64,000 nt of DNA from Sphaerosporella brunnea (GCA_008704415.1 VXIS01000129.1:1-64000); one strand, 5' to 3'. Counted from the first letter of the stretch, positions 20,739 through 32,011 are shown. Numbers and translations: made by a program. The notes: generated by a model from the sequence alone, not told the origin.

Positions 20739-22841
20739 GTACGAAGCAGTCTATCCGGATGAACTGCAGCCTGAGCGCATTGTAGATGCCTGAGATAGTA
20801 TCAAGAACGAGATCGTCAGAACAAGCGCGGGGATGAACATGCGGTCTGTCATGATCGTTCTCAATCGAATACAGGGTTTGGGTGAGGTTTCGGGAGGATT
20901 GGCATTGGATAGGGCCGGACAGCAAAGTCTAGAGCAGAAAAGATGTTTTTGATGAAGGGCGTGAGGTACAATTGGGAAGAGTGGCTTGAAGATAGTTATG
21001 GTCTTGCTTTCCAATCAAAGGTGTTGTTTCCTCCTCGGTCGGTCTGCTTATCAGATGATATGCCGCCTAATACATGTACCTCGCCCCATCCCACATTTCC
21101 TTCGCGCTCAACTATGCTCTCACTTCCCCCTTCCTCGCATCACATTGACTTTGCGATCAACCTGGCTGTCGTCTGCAATCACAATACCCACACTCTTCCC
21201 TACAACATTTAGTGTTTATAGGTCCGACTGCTTTCAACCGCATATCAAAAAGCCCCCATGGCCCAGGACTGGTACCCCTTCACAGCTGGGGTGCCCCAGT
21301 TCAAGTCCTAGGGCTTCCTCGCCGCCTCCTACACGCGGAAGGTTTTTGCTCCTCTCCCCTTTGCGTAGATTTTATTGCCTAAGCGCGTGGACTTTTTTAT
21401 TAATTTTCTGATGCATTTGTTTTATTTTCTTTGTCGCTTTGTTGAGAGGGGAGGTGTGCAGTTGAATGGTGGGTTACTGAGTGGGCGGGAGTGGACAGAG
21501 TGAGAATGCATGACCGCACTCCATACGCTTGCCATGTGTAACACGTTCGCTAGAGAATCCTCGCTTACAAGCCTCAACTGCTTGCTTTCACCTTGTTTTC
21601 GCATAGACGCGCCCCGGCCGGTGGCTCACAACCAATCTTGTCTACCTGCCTTGGTGTACGGTACATCTATTTGCCAGTCACTGGTAGGTATTCGTGGTCC
21701 CACCCGACCAGTTGCTCCTTCTCCCGCCATATACAGCCGCCGCTGCAGCCGTCGTGGCGGTTGTCGGCCGACGCATCGCCTGGCTACTTCGGCATGCACA
21801 GGCCAGGCACAACGCTCGTGTCTCCCGGCCCGGCCATTGTTGGTGCGCGCAACTGGCCGCTCCCATATTCCGCCCCGTCGCTGATGAGGGAACGTCCCCG
21901 CGCTCTCTCGGTGACGTGTACACCTCTGGCAGCGGCATTTTATGTTGTACATTCGCCGCGTGCCTTGCCACGTCTCTACCAGCGGCCAGAGGGATGCGCC
22001 ATCCCACGGTGGGAGAGTATCAACAACATGTGCGCAACGAGGGAGCAGCACCAACACCAGGAGGGATGGCGCGGAGACAGCCCGAGCAAAGGCAGCGAGC
22101 ACACCAGCAAGCACCGCGGACACAGCTGTGGATGACTTGGCCGAACCACGCGGGATGAAGTTGCCCACGAGAGAATGCATCGTAGCAGGGTAGGGGCGAA
22201 GCGCGGCGTTGCGATCGCGCCATGTGCTGCGGTTCTGGAGGACTGGGTGGCGGGCGGCGACCTCGTATAGACCAGCCTCAATATCCTGTGCTGTTGTCGG
22301 AGGCCGCGTCTTCCGTCATCTCCGCCGAGGGATAGTGCAGCATATGGAAGACGTCACTCGCGGCGCTGGCCAGATTGGCCTCGAGAAGCTGGGGACATAG
22401 TAAAAGCATCTCCACCTCTTCGCCAAGCTTGCCGGCCTGAGTCAGACGGGGACGATGCATCCCTCCGCGCCGCATGGTTTCTCGGTGCTGGGTGGGAGGA
22501 CTTTGGAATCGCCTGCCTCCTCCCGATCTGAAGGCCACGATGACGGCGCGTTGCGCATCCGCGTTCGGCATGAACACTGCGGAGCGATGTTGATGGAACT
22601 CGCCGATGCGGGTCTGCAACGTTTGCAACCATGTGTGGCCGTTGACCTTGGCGAGTGTGCGCGCTTTGTCGTGGGAGACATATCCAACACCGCGTTGGGA
22701 AGCGACTCAACAGAGGCCAATCCTTACACAAAGCGACGTGTCCAGATCGGTTTCAACGCTGAAAACCCCGTTGACCCGGAAGAACCGCAAAGGGTGGGCC
22801 TGAGCTATTTGATGCGCGACCACCGTTACTAAGGAGAGAAA
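20739..22841. other. Unassigned GC-rich stretch with many overlapping frames
   Basis: Open frames of 120-185 codons overlap on both strands (21593-22135 plus, 21626-22180 minus, 22455-22832 plus). This is expected in GC-rich DNA; none contains a motif I know. Pyrimidine-rich DNA at 21075-21140 and a TTTATAGG at 21217 could be promoter-like, and 21250-21310 has Pol III box-like words. No gene is called. Confidence 0.35.
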
Positions 22842-24290
22842 CTAACCCGAAACGTTGGTGCAAAGAAACAAAGAACCCATTACCGTCCCCCACCCCGGAT
22901 ACTGAGAGATACGCAACAAGCGACGCTCGCAGCTAGTTTTCCAGCCGGCATTGGCAATCCCGGTAACCTCCGACTCAAGTAAATCCCGCAACCCATCTAA
23001 GATGCTGGGGACCAGCAAAGCCTGGCCTTGTCTGCGTCTCTAATCATTGACAACATGGACAATTTCCCCACCTACCACCAAAGCAACCGTCCAGGCAGCC
23101 GAAAGTGTGCAAAGTCGCCCACAGCATGCTGACGCTTCAATCGTCACTGCCTGGCCTACACCATGCGTCGACTGGAAGGTCCTGCGGCAGGCCAGGTCCC
23201 GCCCTTGGTACTCCACGGAACCCTACGGCTCGGCAACCTTGAAGCACTAATCGCCATCCTCAAGCAAGCGTTTCTTTATCCTGGCCGTGCTTTCACGCGG
23301 AGCGAGAAATCTCAGGCTTGACAGGCCTACCAGCACACCGACCGGCACGCGCATCAAACTTGCAAACGAAAAGCCGGTACGTGTCCACTATGGCAGGAAA
23401 AACGTCGGTTTGACCCCCGCAGCCAGGGCGTGCAAGCCAACCCCACATCCACCCCAAATGCACGTTTGATCGATGGAGCACCCCACGGTCCCCATTGAAG
23501 AGCCCTGTCTCGCCCACGACCTTTCTGCCGTTGCCCCAACCGTCCTCGGTCGCCCTGACCGCAGAAACACGCGCAGCAACGGGGAGCGCATCCCGACGCC
23601 AACCCAGATGCCCCCAGGGACCGCCAGACGTGATGTCGCACGCAGCGTCAGCTACACCGTCCGTCACCTCAGCGTCTCCAAGCAAGAGGCACCAGCCTAA
23701 TCCGCAGCGCCGAGACGGCGAGCGAGACACCGGCATCTTGGAGGCGACCAACAAGGCAAACGACCATATCGCCACCCAAACCGCCGATACCACCCGGCCG
23801 CCATATTCGGGCTGCGCATGCCAACGCCTAGGCAGATTGCGCACGTGACTGCCAGCCCAACACGCAAAATTGAAGCCTTGGAGAGCATCGTTGCAAGTCG
23901 ATCAGACAATTGAAGCCCTGGATGACCAGCATCGGAGGGCGACTCACACCTATCCCGACACCTCGCAACCAAGCCGAGAGAAAACCATTTCCCCACATGA
24001 CACCTCCCCCTCCCCCTAACCTGGGACCCGATGAGCACAAAGACGAAGACGAAGAAATGTGCTGCGCGACTGCAGACCAGGCAATCGCGGAGGCACTGAA
24101 CAACCCGCCAGCCAACTTAGTAGCCGGTACGCGTCGTGCGATGGGGGCAGACCGCCTGAGGGACTCCGCCCACGCCATGGACGAGGACCGACAGCACACA
24201 CATCGACTCGACAACGCACGCGCATCTGACCAGGCAACGCAACGCCGATACGCGTTACTCCTTACTGGACGAGACCCTCTATAGCGACAA
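22842..24290 (+). mobile_element. LINE ORF1-like (Gag) relic
   Basis: Proline/threonine-rich frames on the plus strand shift several times. The best piece, 23910-24284, has PPPPPNLGPDEHKDEDEE followed by AIAEALNNPPANL. The latter resembles the ALRKTLQNPAANP segment of the ORF1 at 24459-25127. I read this as an older LINE ORF1 copy immediately upstream of LINE C. There is no zinc knuckle and no ORF2 behind it. Confidence 0.45.
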
Positions 24291-24458
24291 AAGCATTTGC
24301 CTCACGCCCCGCAACTTCCCTTGCTGCTGCACTGAACAGCCGATGCTTGTTTTCTGTTGCATCCAGGCGCCTTGTAGGGGGAGGAAAGAAAAGCGGCTGC
24401 TTACCAGTAGGAGACAGGTGTTGACACACAGGCATGGACGCCTCTATGTATTCACCGT

Positions 24459-25127
24459 TTGAAAACCCAACCGACCACGCAACCAGTGGTCGCCGCGATG
24501 AACCCTCAAGGCATCCCACAGATGCCTTCAGTAGCCCTGACTGGTGCAACAGCCACTGAAGCCAAAACCGTAAGACCCACACAGGGGGCCAGCAACGCCG
24601 TCCGCCTCGCCGCCAGACTTTCAAGACTTCATCGACAACATGCGCAGGACCAAGCACAACGACCGTTTCGGCTCCAACGGTACACGACCATCCCTCATCT
24701 TGCCACCTGCAATGAAGAGGCCACCACCAGCCCCAGCACTAAGACTGCCGGGCCAGCGACTGCCAATGATACCCCATCGCAACAGCTCTGGGCCGGGTAT
24801 GAGGAGATGGACTTTGACATGCTCTGTGACGAAGCAGAAGCCGCTTTAAGAAAGACCCTACAAAACCCTGCGGCCAATCCATTCACGCTCAAGGAGACAG
24901 CCGAGTTCAAGAGGCGAGGCCTCGACGTCTCCAAGCACGCGACCGGACCGAACTGCGAGCCTGTTCGGGCCTTTAACGTTTCCGAACATGCGACGGACGA
25001 AATAGTGAGGCTCTACAGAGTTTGGGTCGGCTGCAAGAGGAGGGCAGGCAGAGCGGATGGGAAAGAAAAAATAAAAATAAAAAGGAAAAAAGAACGGCAA
25101 AGGGAAAGAGAAGGAGACCAACGTTAG
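24459..25127 (+). pseudogene. LINE ORF1 (Gag) N-terminal part
   Basis: Frame of 222 codons: Thr/Pro/Ala-rich start, then MDFDMLCDEAEAALRKTLQ and a lysine-rich end (KEKIKIKRKKERQ). LINE ORF1 proteins coat element RNA. It ends at a stop where the Arg/Lys run begins. Downstream pieces of the same protein continue in other frames at 25171-25407 and 25551-25895. Confidence 0.6.
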
Positions 25128-25550
25128 GCCGGCCCCAGCGCAGACCTCCAAGGCCAGCACCTACGCCGCGGTGGCAAACCAGGGTGCCACCACGGAACGG
25201 AAAGATGGAACATGGACCACGGACAATGACCAGCAAGGATCCCAGGGCTGCCAAGCTAGTTGCCTCGACAAACCCATACCAGAGAACACACGCCGGCTCA
25301 TCTGTGAACGAGACGCCAGCCCACTGCCGGAGGTGGAGAACTACGGCATTGCTCTGGCACTGAGCGTCAACCGTGCCATGAACGAGGCAGGCATCCCGGC
25401 TGCCTAAGGTGGCGGTCAACTAGAAGGGGACAGGGACGGCAATGGCGAGCCCCTTCTCGTCAGCAGCCCAGTTTCTGGTTTCCAGGACATCGTCAGACGC
25501 GCAGCCCGCAGAGGCGACGCAGGTGCCATCGGTTTTGGACCACACCTGGA

Positions 25551-26050
25551 ATGGGTTCGGGTAAGATATACCCCGTGCTGGTGCGGACGTACCTTGACAC
25601 GCTGGACTCATCGACACGTCGCCTTATGGCCGAAAATGAACAGCTGGAAATCCCGCTCGCGGTGAGGTGGCTGAGGAACCCTAAGGCCGTCATATGGCAG
25701 TGTGATGAAGGATCTAGTAGATTCTCATCCACGTTCGCGATTATGGGGCGCCAAGTTGCCCTCCGGCTCGTCAACGTTGGGGCTTACCTAGGACACGTAT
25801 CAGCGTTGTGCGGGAATCCAGGCATGAAGAGACCCGCCCACTGCATCAGCTCTGACCACTTCACCAAGGACCACAAGTGCAAAATCCCCGATTGAAAAGA
25901 ATGTACCGAGCACGCAGGTCGGATCTGCACCAACTCCAAAGACCTCCTGAGATGCCCCAACTGCATCGGAAATACACAGCGTCCATCCAGCTTCGTCCCT
26001 ACAACCGCCGAGGCAGGAAGCAAGCATCGTCCAGACAAACGCTGGCAGCT
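25551..26050 (+). pseudogene. LINE ORF1 C-terminal part with CCHC zinc knuckle
   Basis: IYPVLVRTYLDTLD, then LEIPLAVRWLRNPKAV, then after a gap a knuckle-like TKDHKCKIPD, a stop, then HAGRICTNSKDLLRCPNC. These Cys/His clusters are the RNA-binding knuckles of fungal LINE ORF1. The first half aligns with 48700-48900 of LINE D (LEIPLAIRWLMNPKTV). An in-frame stop splits the knuckle region. Confidence 0.75.
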
Positions 26051-26185
26051 GGCTTCAAGTGCGCAGACAAAGACCAAACGGCGCCAACACCCGACGTGGC
26101 ATTGGCCCCAGCGCCCACCCCGTGTCCCAAAGACCCACCCACGCCGTCCCCGACGAACTCGCAGGCAATGCCCACGGAGGCCTAA

Positions 26186-26560
26186 ATGCGGTGGATTCAG
26201 TACAACGTGAACAGAGCTGTTCCGGTGATGCAGGCGTGTTTAGAAATTGCCATCCGAGATAGAGCAGACATAATTCTGCTCCAAGAACCCCTAGCCTACG
26301 GTATATCAAACCAAGGCTTCCGATTTTACGGCCCTGGATGGCCGCAGGCCGCTATACGCATTGACGTCAATGTCGATTTTACCGTCTGCTCCAACTTGGT
26401 CACAAAAGCAGGAGACTTCATGGTTATTGACGCTGTTTCCCCATCAGCGTCACGCCGCCGCATAGTCAATGTTTATCACCAATTCAAGTATGAGACAACC
26501 GATGGAGCCTTTACCTGCCAACGCCCTAGCCGACTTCAACCGCCCCGTACCTGCCATGCA
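26186..26560 (+). pseudogene. LINE ORF2 AP-endonuclease N terminus
   Basis: From ATG at 26186: WIQYNVNRAVPVM then ADIILLQEPLA. The Asn in QYNVNR and the Glu in LLQEP are the first metal-binding and catalytic landmarks of the EEP-fold endonuclease that nicks target DNA for LINE insertion. The frame continues through the first third of the domain and then joins, after a deletion, to ORF2 C-terminal sequence. Confidence 0.8.
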
Positions 26561-26569
26561 CGGTACACC

Positions 26570-26830
26570 GGACAGACGACAAGTGCTGGTGGTGTGGCAA
26601 GGGCGCCACTCAGACTCGCAGCCATCTCTTCAGGTTTTGTGGCAGATGGAAGGCAGTGCAGATGGTGCTGTGGAAAGCGGTCAAAGACGCTACCAAGGAG
26701 GGCAGGAGGCCGAAGCGCTGGTTGTCCACCTCCGTGGTCGATCTGCTGGCGGAGGATAGGTGCATGGAGGCAGACTTGGGTTTCCTTCGCAGTACCTTCG
26801 CAGTACCAAGGTTCGATGTTGGCCCGACAA
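26570..26830 (+). pseudogene. LINE ORF2 C-terminal zinc knuckle region
   Basis: DDKCWWCGKGATQTRSHLF then FCGRWKAVQMVLWKAVKDA. This is the CCHC-like knuckle after RNase H in Tad-clade elements (C-x2-C ... H ... C). It is homologous to the minus-strand sequence at 12490-12760 and here keeps both cysteines of CWWC. It runs to LRSTFAVPRF and then to the 3' UTR. Confidence 0.8.
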
Positions 26831-26929
26831 GGGCACCATGTAATGACCTCTACTTTTTCCTTCGTGTGTGTGTCTTATCCGGTGCGATTTTCCTTTGTCC
26901 ATTTCCTCAGGAGGGCCGCAGGCCGCGGT

Positions 26930-27030
26930 AGCGGGTCTTGTACGACCCGAGGGGCAGCATAGTCTCTTCTCTTCCAATATGCCATTGCCGCAAGCGGCCG
27001 AATACAATATGATTAAAACGAAAAACCCCT
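26930..27030 (+). other. LINE 3' UTR hairpins and tail
   Basis: Three stems in series: GGGCCGCAGGCC, then GCGGGTC...GACCCG, then GCCGCAAGCGGC (26987-26998), followed by TATGATTAAAACG and A-rich DNA. All three are recognisable in the reverse copy at 12303-12430, and two of them at 58320-58430. Confidence 0.75.
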
Positions 27031-27059
27031 AGCCGGCCTGAAGACTGGACATCCATCAT

Positions 27060-27429
27060 GAGTTCGGGAAAATTGTCATGGCCGCCGAATTCAACCCCAC
27101 AGAGCCCCCGCTGGGATCTCACATTCAAGAATAGACGCGACAGCTCCTAGCTTGAGCTGCTAATGGATCTACACGAACTTGTTGAGTGGAACGACGAGAC
27201 CTCAACGTCCGAGCCCGGTGCACAGCCGGACATCCTGGATCTCACTATGTCCTCCGTAGGCACCGTTATCAACAACTGGTCTGCCGGTGCACCAGGGCAT
27301 GAGACCGGCTCTGACAACTTACTTCTGTCATGGCCATGCGTTGATGCCAGCTCCAGCCACCCGCATCAAACGACCAGCCAAGAGGTGGCTGGCTGGAACC
27401 TCAAAGGCATAGTGATCCGAACCAGCTGA
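27060..27429 (+). pseudogene. LINE endonuclease C-terminal fragment (copy F)
   Basis: The frame ILDLTMSSVGTVINNWS then GHETGSDNLLLSW matches the end of the EEP endonuclease, where the SDH motif (here SDN, His replaced by Asn) carries the catalytic histidine. The same block in LINE D reads GADHLLVAW (about 49894). It follows the LINE C tail directly and may be the remnant of a second LINE. Confidence 0.65.
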
Positions 27430-28948
27430 CTCGACACGAGTCCAAGTGTAGACTTGACGAAGCTCAGGAGATTTCCCGCATCAGATCGCAAGCACAAGCC
27501 GCTCAAGAGGTGGCTCGAGTCAAAGCTCAAGTCAGCGGCACGAAATCATAGTTTGAGGCGAAAGCACGCGGGCAGGCCGCATTTCATCGCCGTGTAAATT
27601 TTGTACCATGTAGATATGCCAGGGCAGATCAGTCCAATACGTCTGACACGCCCAAAGCCGAGTTCAGGGCAGCCTCGGCATCCGAATCTACATCCTCCGC
27701 GGCATCATGTTCACTCTGAGTGGTTGCCGTACTCTCCCCTGCCCCGCCCCTGGCTTAATCTCAGGATCTTTGTAACCCCACTTTTCCCACGCGTTTACTT
27801 CCGTCTGCTTGAGCCAATATAAGCATCAAGAGCACGAGGCTGGACTCCTGCAGAAGACGGTTGCGTTTCCTTGTGATAATGTCGCCAGCCCTAAACTTCC
27901 ACATTAGCGGATCTACCAAAGGGGCGGCCTTGAGGTTTGCACACTTACACCGAAAAGAGTCGTTCGCATGGAACGCTTGAAGCGCAAACTGCGAGGTAGT
28001 CCCTTGCCATTCTCGCCGCTGTAGGGAACCTGTGCTCATTGAGCTTGCACCAGTGCAGCGGATCACTGATATTATCTCTGCGGGCGTGGAGAAATGCTGT
28101 CTACGATGTGGTTGTCAGACCAACGAGCGTCTGTGGCCCAGCGGCGCTGTGTAAAGAATCTATAGTACAGCTGAGAGTGCGTGGCCGTGTTTGCGAATAA
28201 CGAAAGCGTCTTACTCCAACGTCCACTGAGTTCTTTGGGGAACCCACACATGGTATCTCCCTCTGCTCGTGTGCTAAGCGCTGGCTGCTGGTCTCCGGAC
28301 AGGCTCTATTTGATTGCACTGGATGGGTGGACATGCGGCTAGCAGTCGGGGGGTGGCGGCGACCGCGGGGTTGCGGGGTGCACAGGGGTACTTGACGGCA
28401 CCACCGGCGGAACCTCGTTCTATCTAGAAAGCTCCAGATAACTCAACCTGCGCTTGATTTCAAACCCTTTGTGTTCAAGCTGCTCAATCACAAAAATATG
28501 TACATTCGATCCGGCTCTAGCTGGCTGCTCAAGTTCCCAGCTCGATCTCACTCGGCTCGTTGGCATCACTACGCCGCGGCATTTGACGGTGAGCTCATAG
28601 TCGTCATCACCACCATCGTAGCCACCAGCGATTGATGCTGTGCGCCCGACGTCTGAATTCACCTTGTCGGTTACAATCGAGATCTTGGGGACTCCATATT
28701 TCACCAGATAGCGGTCTGCGTTACAGTCGAGTAGATGGGGTATTGGCCGTGCGCCTACGGCTGATGGTCTTGGATGGATAGCGTGACGAATAACCTCTGG
28801 GGTCCCGGTTCATATATCCCATCGAGTGAGAGCTTGTGCGTATTCCGATATTACGGAGTTTGAAAGCACAGCTTCCCCCGATATATTCGAGTGCTTCGAC
28901 CAAAAGGGCATGCCCTTTGGGCTAACCGTAACCCTAACACCCTTGCCT
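27430..28948. other. Unassigned spacer
   Basis: No transposon boundary or domain is recognised. 28420-28704 (minus, 94 codons, KISIVTDKVNSDVGR ...) is protein-like but unnamed. A TAACCCTAAC telomere-like word lies at 28930-28940. Confidence 0.35.
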
Positions 28949-29076
28949 CTGCCCAAAGCCTCGACTCAGACCATTCATTACCAGCACACAACTTCCATCC
29001 CGCGACAAACATCTGCCCGAAGCCTCAAGTCAGAACATACTTTAGTAGTACACAACTTTAATCCCACGACAAACAA
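28949..29076 (+). repeat. 64-bp tandem duplication
   Basis: Two copies starting CTGCCC(A/G)AAGCCTC (28949 and 29013) and ending CCC(G/A)CGACAAACA. About 20% divergence between them. No coding role apparent. Confidence 0.7.
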
Positions 29077-29153
29077 CTATATGATTGCCAAAACCCCTCC
29101 CTCCAAGCTTGTGAGTCGATCGATTTGTCCTCCGCTACTTGGCAAAGCTAAGC

Positions 29154-29742
29154 TAGTGATGGACACAAGCAGAGGCTGCCCGAGCCAAAAGCTCGAGCCC
29201 GGTAGTGGCAAAAGACCCTAGATGGCCGTGTGGGGCCGAAAATACAACAATATTCTATCGAATTCTGTGGTTGCGAAAGCTCAAAGAAAAGGCCGCCAAC
29301 ACATGCTCTTTAACCCCTACCGCAACACACTCACGGTGAAAGATCAACATGGCCACGCGGTCCCAGGCCACTCCCTGCTCACTTGAAGATGAAATCCAGG
29401 CCTTGTACAAGAAGATGGCGGGTAATTGGGGTAATTGCTACTTTATATCTGTTTGTCGGTCTAAACTGACCGGGAGGCTTAAATACGCACTACAGAGCTG
29501 CCGGCGCGCGATGTTCCCAGTGCGCGCGAGGTTAGATCAGTAAATAGCGAAGCCAGAAACTGAACCTGGCATTGATCCTTGTATACCCAGGCCGGCTCGC
29601 GCAGCAAAAATGGTATGGCAGCTCGAGCTTTGGCTCGTCCTTTGCATGCTCGGCTTGGCTTCACAAGCCTGGGACTCGGTCGAGCGGAGTCAGCTCGAAC
29701 ACACCCCTTGGCCCGACTCGAGCCGGCTCGTGTCCATCACTA
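29154..29742 (+). mobile_element. hAT-B MITE, 589 bp
   Basis: Begins TAGTGATGGACACAAGC and ends CGGCTCGTGTCCATCACTA, inverted repeats matching the hAT-B ends at 40697 and 41804. Flanks are AGCTAAGC (29146-29153) and AGCTAATA (29743-29750), 6 of 8 identical, so the duplication has decayed. The interior holds no transposase motif. A GGTGATGGACACAAGC word at 30018 may be the left end of another eroded copy. Confidence 0.8.
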
Positions 29743-29750
29743 AGCTAATA

Positions 29751-30177
29751 TATGGTTGGTCTATAGGGTACAAATGTTGCAGGTTTGATTTGAGCCCTGA
29801 AGTTGAACCCAATTGCGATTCCGATATTATCGTGAAACCAAATCGTGAATCAAAGCGGTATGGCTTTTGAAAGGCGCCCCCGTGAAACAAATTGTTAGGA
29901 CCAGCCAGAGCTGGGAAGTGCCTGCACCAACAGTGTTAGCCCTGATCCCAAGAACATATCACAATACAATGCATTACTATGTCCACGGAGAAACCTCTGT
30001 ACGGCGTCCCCACCGAACTGGTGATGGACACAAGCCCAGCTGCAGCTAGAAATTCCAGCTGCCGACAGGAGCTGACACGATTCTTTGTCCTATCCTCTCC
30101 AAGCTGCCCTGAGCCCCTGCTGGAGGTTGTTTGTCATTGCATGGGGGGCCATCGGGATCGACGTGCGTGTCTATTGG
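29751..30177. other. Unassigned spacer
   Basis: Apart from the hAT-B-like terminus word at 30018-30040, nothing is recognised. Confidence 0.35.
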
Positions 30178-30908
30178 TTTTTTTTTTTTTTTTTTTTTGT
30201 TTGAGCTCGGGGTGGTATTTCGGCAGATACGTGACCAAATGACCTTCTTTCAATATCACGCTTCCGATGTTGTCAAGCCGCGCATTGGGGCACTGCCGGA
30301 GACGCGCAGACTGTAGCCAGCCAGGGCACACAATGTCCTCATACTCTCTCGAAATTCCCGTCGGAGGCTCAACGCGCGCGAAGACTTCTGGAGAATAGTG
30401 ACGACCGGCCAGGGTATGTAGATGGGATAATACATCTTCCCGAGTCCTGGCGGGTGGGGATGTCGTGAACGTGGGCGCCGTGGTGCTTGAACAACCGTCC
30501 GAACTCCAATTTGAGGGCATTGTGTTTGATGCAAGTTCTGAAGCACCTGGCTCCAGCCGCAATGAGGGCCCTAAACATCGCGATGTCCTCTTATTGGATC
30601 TCCTCCCTCAGCATGTCCGAGATCATTGAGTATCCGTTAGAGTGTACTCTGGCGACTTTGTCTCGTCAAATCGCAGGCTGGAGCGGGACGCTGGGAAAGA
30701 CCTCGCTGCACTTCCGTCGGTCCTCCTCGGTCTGTGTACGGAACTCGGGATTGTCCATAATTGTGGTTTTTGCAATGTTGACAATTCGCCGTGGGATGGT
30801 AATGGCGCAGCGAGAGAAAACGAAAACACGTGGAACGTACGTGCGGATGTGGTGTTGAGTTCGGTCCAACGTTAGCCTATTCCGGAAAAACGGCGAAGGG
30901 AAGGCCAA
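30178..30908 (-). pseudogene. Unknown gene relic ending at a poly(A)/T tract, possible retrocopy
   Basis: Protein-like minus-strand frames run in changing frames from about 30908 to 30200: NIAKTTIMDNPEFRTQTEED, then MFRALIAAGARCFRT, then IKHNALKLEFGRLFKHHGAH, then EGHLVTYLPKYHPELKQ. The last frame runs straight into an uninterrupted run of 21 A (T21 on the plus strand, 30178-30198). A coding relic ending at a long A-run, without introns that I can see, suggests a reverse-transcribed copy of a cellular or element mRNA. I do not recognise the family. Confidence 0.35.
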
Positions 30909-31026
30909 CTTACCAATTCGATGAGAAAAAATGTGTTTTATTACGGCTGTTGACGGTTTATATTGGTCTAATTCGCCTTTTGACGAGCCAGCGCGGCAAC
31001 CTTAGCCTATCCAACGTTAGCCTATA

Positions 31027-31716
31027 TTAAACAATATGGAGAGCGCCGCCACATACATTGATCTTCTTCAACTCAGCTTTGATCTCTTCATGGCGCCTAT
31101 CTTGGATATTGGCATCCGCATCCTGGTGTTCGATGATCAGTCGCTGGTCGTCACGGATCAGCTCCTGTCTGGTGGTCAGATCCCGCGGGTTCACAGCAAT
31201 CTGAAACTGGTTCCTATGAAGGCCGGTCTGTCGGTTATAACGTGTGTTCAGGCCCTGCATCAGGATGACTTGCTGATTGTGAATGGCCTGAACCGGCTGA
31301 GCGACAACTGGCTGAGCGACAACTTGCTGCAAGGGCTGCACTGGCGCGCCGGGCACGACCAGAGCGACCTGCCCAGGAACCGGACGAGGCACAAACATTG
31401 GACGACGCCTCCGTTTGTTAATTGCGGCGAACCCCACAGAGATTAACTGTGTCATGATCACGTAAAGACGTAAACCTTCGACAACCTGGTTGGGTCCGAC
31501 AAACAGCCCAGGCCACAACACCGACAACTCGACGTCATTGGAGAGGGCGACAAGCGCCCACGCCCAATGCGCCGGGTGGTGGGTGGGGCTTCTTGGGTGC
31601 TCATCGGGCATCCAACCACGGCTCATCGCCAGGTCGGCTAACAGAATACGCGGTTTCGAGTTGCCACGCGGCGGGGCGAGATGCTCGCGCCTGATGATCA
31701 AAGCAAGCATCGCCAT
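31027..31716 (-). CDS. Unknown 229-aa protein with Gln/Val repeats and C-terminal coiled coil
   Basis: Intact from ATG (31716). N-terminal part: LADLAMSRGWMPDEHP, then HWAWALVALSND and VLWPGLFVGPNQVV. Middle: repeats of QPVVAQPVQ. C-terminal part: a charged helix (RHEEIKAELKKI) likely to be coiled coil. The ATG follows GCTGCAG, which could also be a 3' splice site, so an upstream exon is possible. The N-terminal block resembles the protein at 44820-45520 (GW...P...W...LSN...PDVFAGL), suggesting a shared family. Function unknown. One of the few unbroken frames in the window. Confidence 0.45.
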   Translation of the reverse strand: MAMLALIIRREHLAPPRGNSKPRILLADLAMSRGWMPDEHPRSPTHHPAHWAWALVALSNDVELSVLWPGLFVGPNQVVEGLRLYVIMTQLISVGFAAINKRRRRPMFVPRPVPGQVALVVPGAPVQPLQQVVAQPVVAQPVQAIHNQQVILMQGLNTRYNRQTGLHRNQFQIAVNPRDLTTRQELIRDDQRLIIEHQDADANIQDRRHEEIKAELKKINVCGGALHIV

Positions 31717-31771
31717 CTGCAGCGCATGTTTGTAAGCACCTTAAGATTGCGCGCGATGCTTACCTTTCGGT

Positions 31772-32011
31772 GTGTTGTTATTTGATGTAGGGAGGAAGGC
31801 TAGATCTGTGGTGAGACGATGTAATCTCTGGGAGGGAGACAGGAGGTGGGAAGACGTGGGAGTGTCCAGAAAGGAGGAAGGCTCAGACGATGTAGTGTCT
31901 ATCAGGGAGGGAGAGAGGCGGTGGGAAGACGAGGGAGTGTCTCGAAGGGAGGAAGGCTCAGACGATGTAGTGTCTATCAGGGAGGGAGGTTTGGCAAGTG
32001 GGAGAGCTTAA
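31772..32011 (+). repeat. 75-bp tandem repeat encoding a 25-residue repeat
   Basis: Two full copies and one decayed copy of a 75-bp unit (GCTCAGACGATGTAGTGTCT at 31881 and 31956). Because 75 is a multiple of three, the plus frame reads RRWED-GVS-EEGSDDVVSIREGE repeated. Frame conservation between units is a hint of coding history, but the 79-codon frame alone is weak evidence for a gene. Confidence 0.55.

Larger units (their letters stand above)
24300..27030 (+). mobile_element. LINE copy C: ORF1, start of ORF2, then deletion to the 3' end
   Basis: The copy keeps the LINE order: ORF1 with N-terminal low-complexity part and zinc knuckle (24459-26170), ORF2 endonuclease N terminus (26186-26560), ORF2 C-terminal zinc knuckle (26570-26810), 3' UTR and hairpin (26987-26998) with an A-rich tail. 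Everything from mid-endonuclease to the end of RNase H is missing, a deletion of several kb relative to the intact family. Confidence 0.85.

Noticed and set aside
21250..21315. A tRNA or Pol III-transcribed SINE
   Set aside because: TGGCCCAGGACTGG and AGTTCAAGTCC resemble A and B boxes at plausible spacing, but the T-arm and D-arm do not pair and the anticodon stem has a mismatch. At most a decayed tRNA-like word.
21626..22180. A 184-codon minus-strand frame (and overlapping plus-strand frames of similar length)
   Set aside because: Several frames of 120-180 codons overlap on both strands in GC-rich DNA. None has a recognisable motif, so chance is the simplest explanation.
24459..25127. A host nuclear protein because of its lysine-rich end
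   Set aside because: Position upstream of LINE zinc-knuckle and endonuclease sequence and similarity to LINE D ORF1 downstream parts show it is LINE ORF1.
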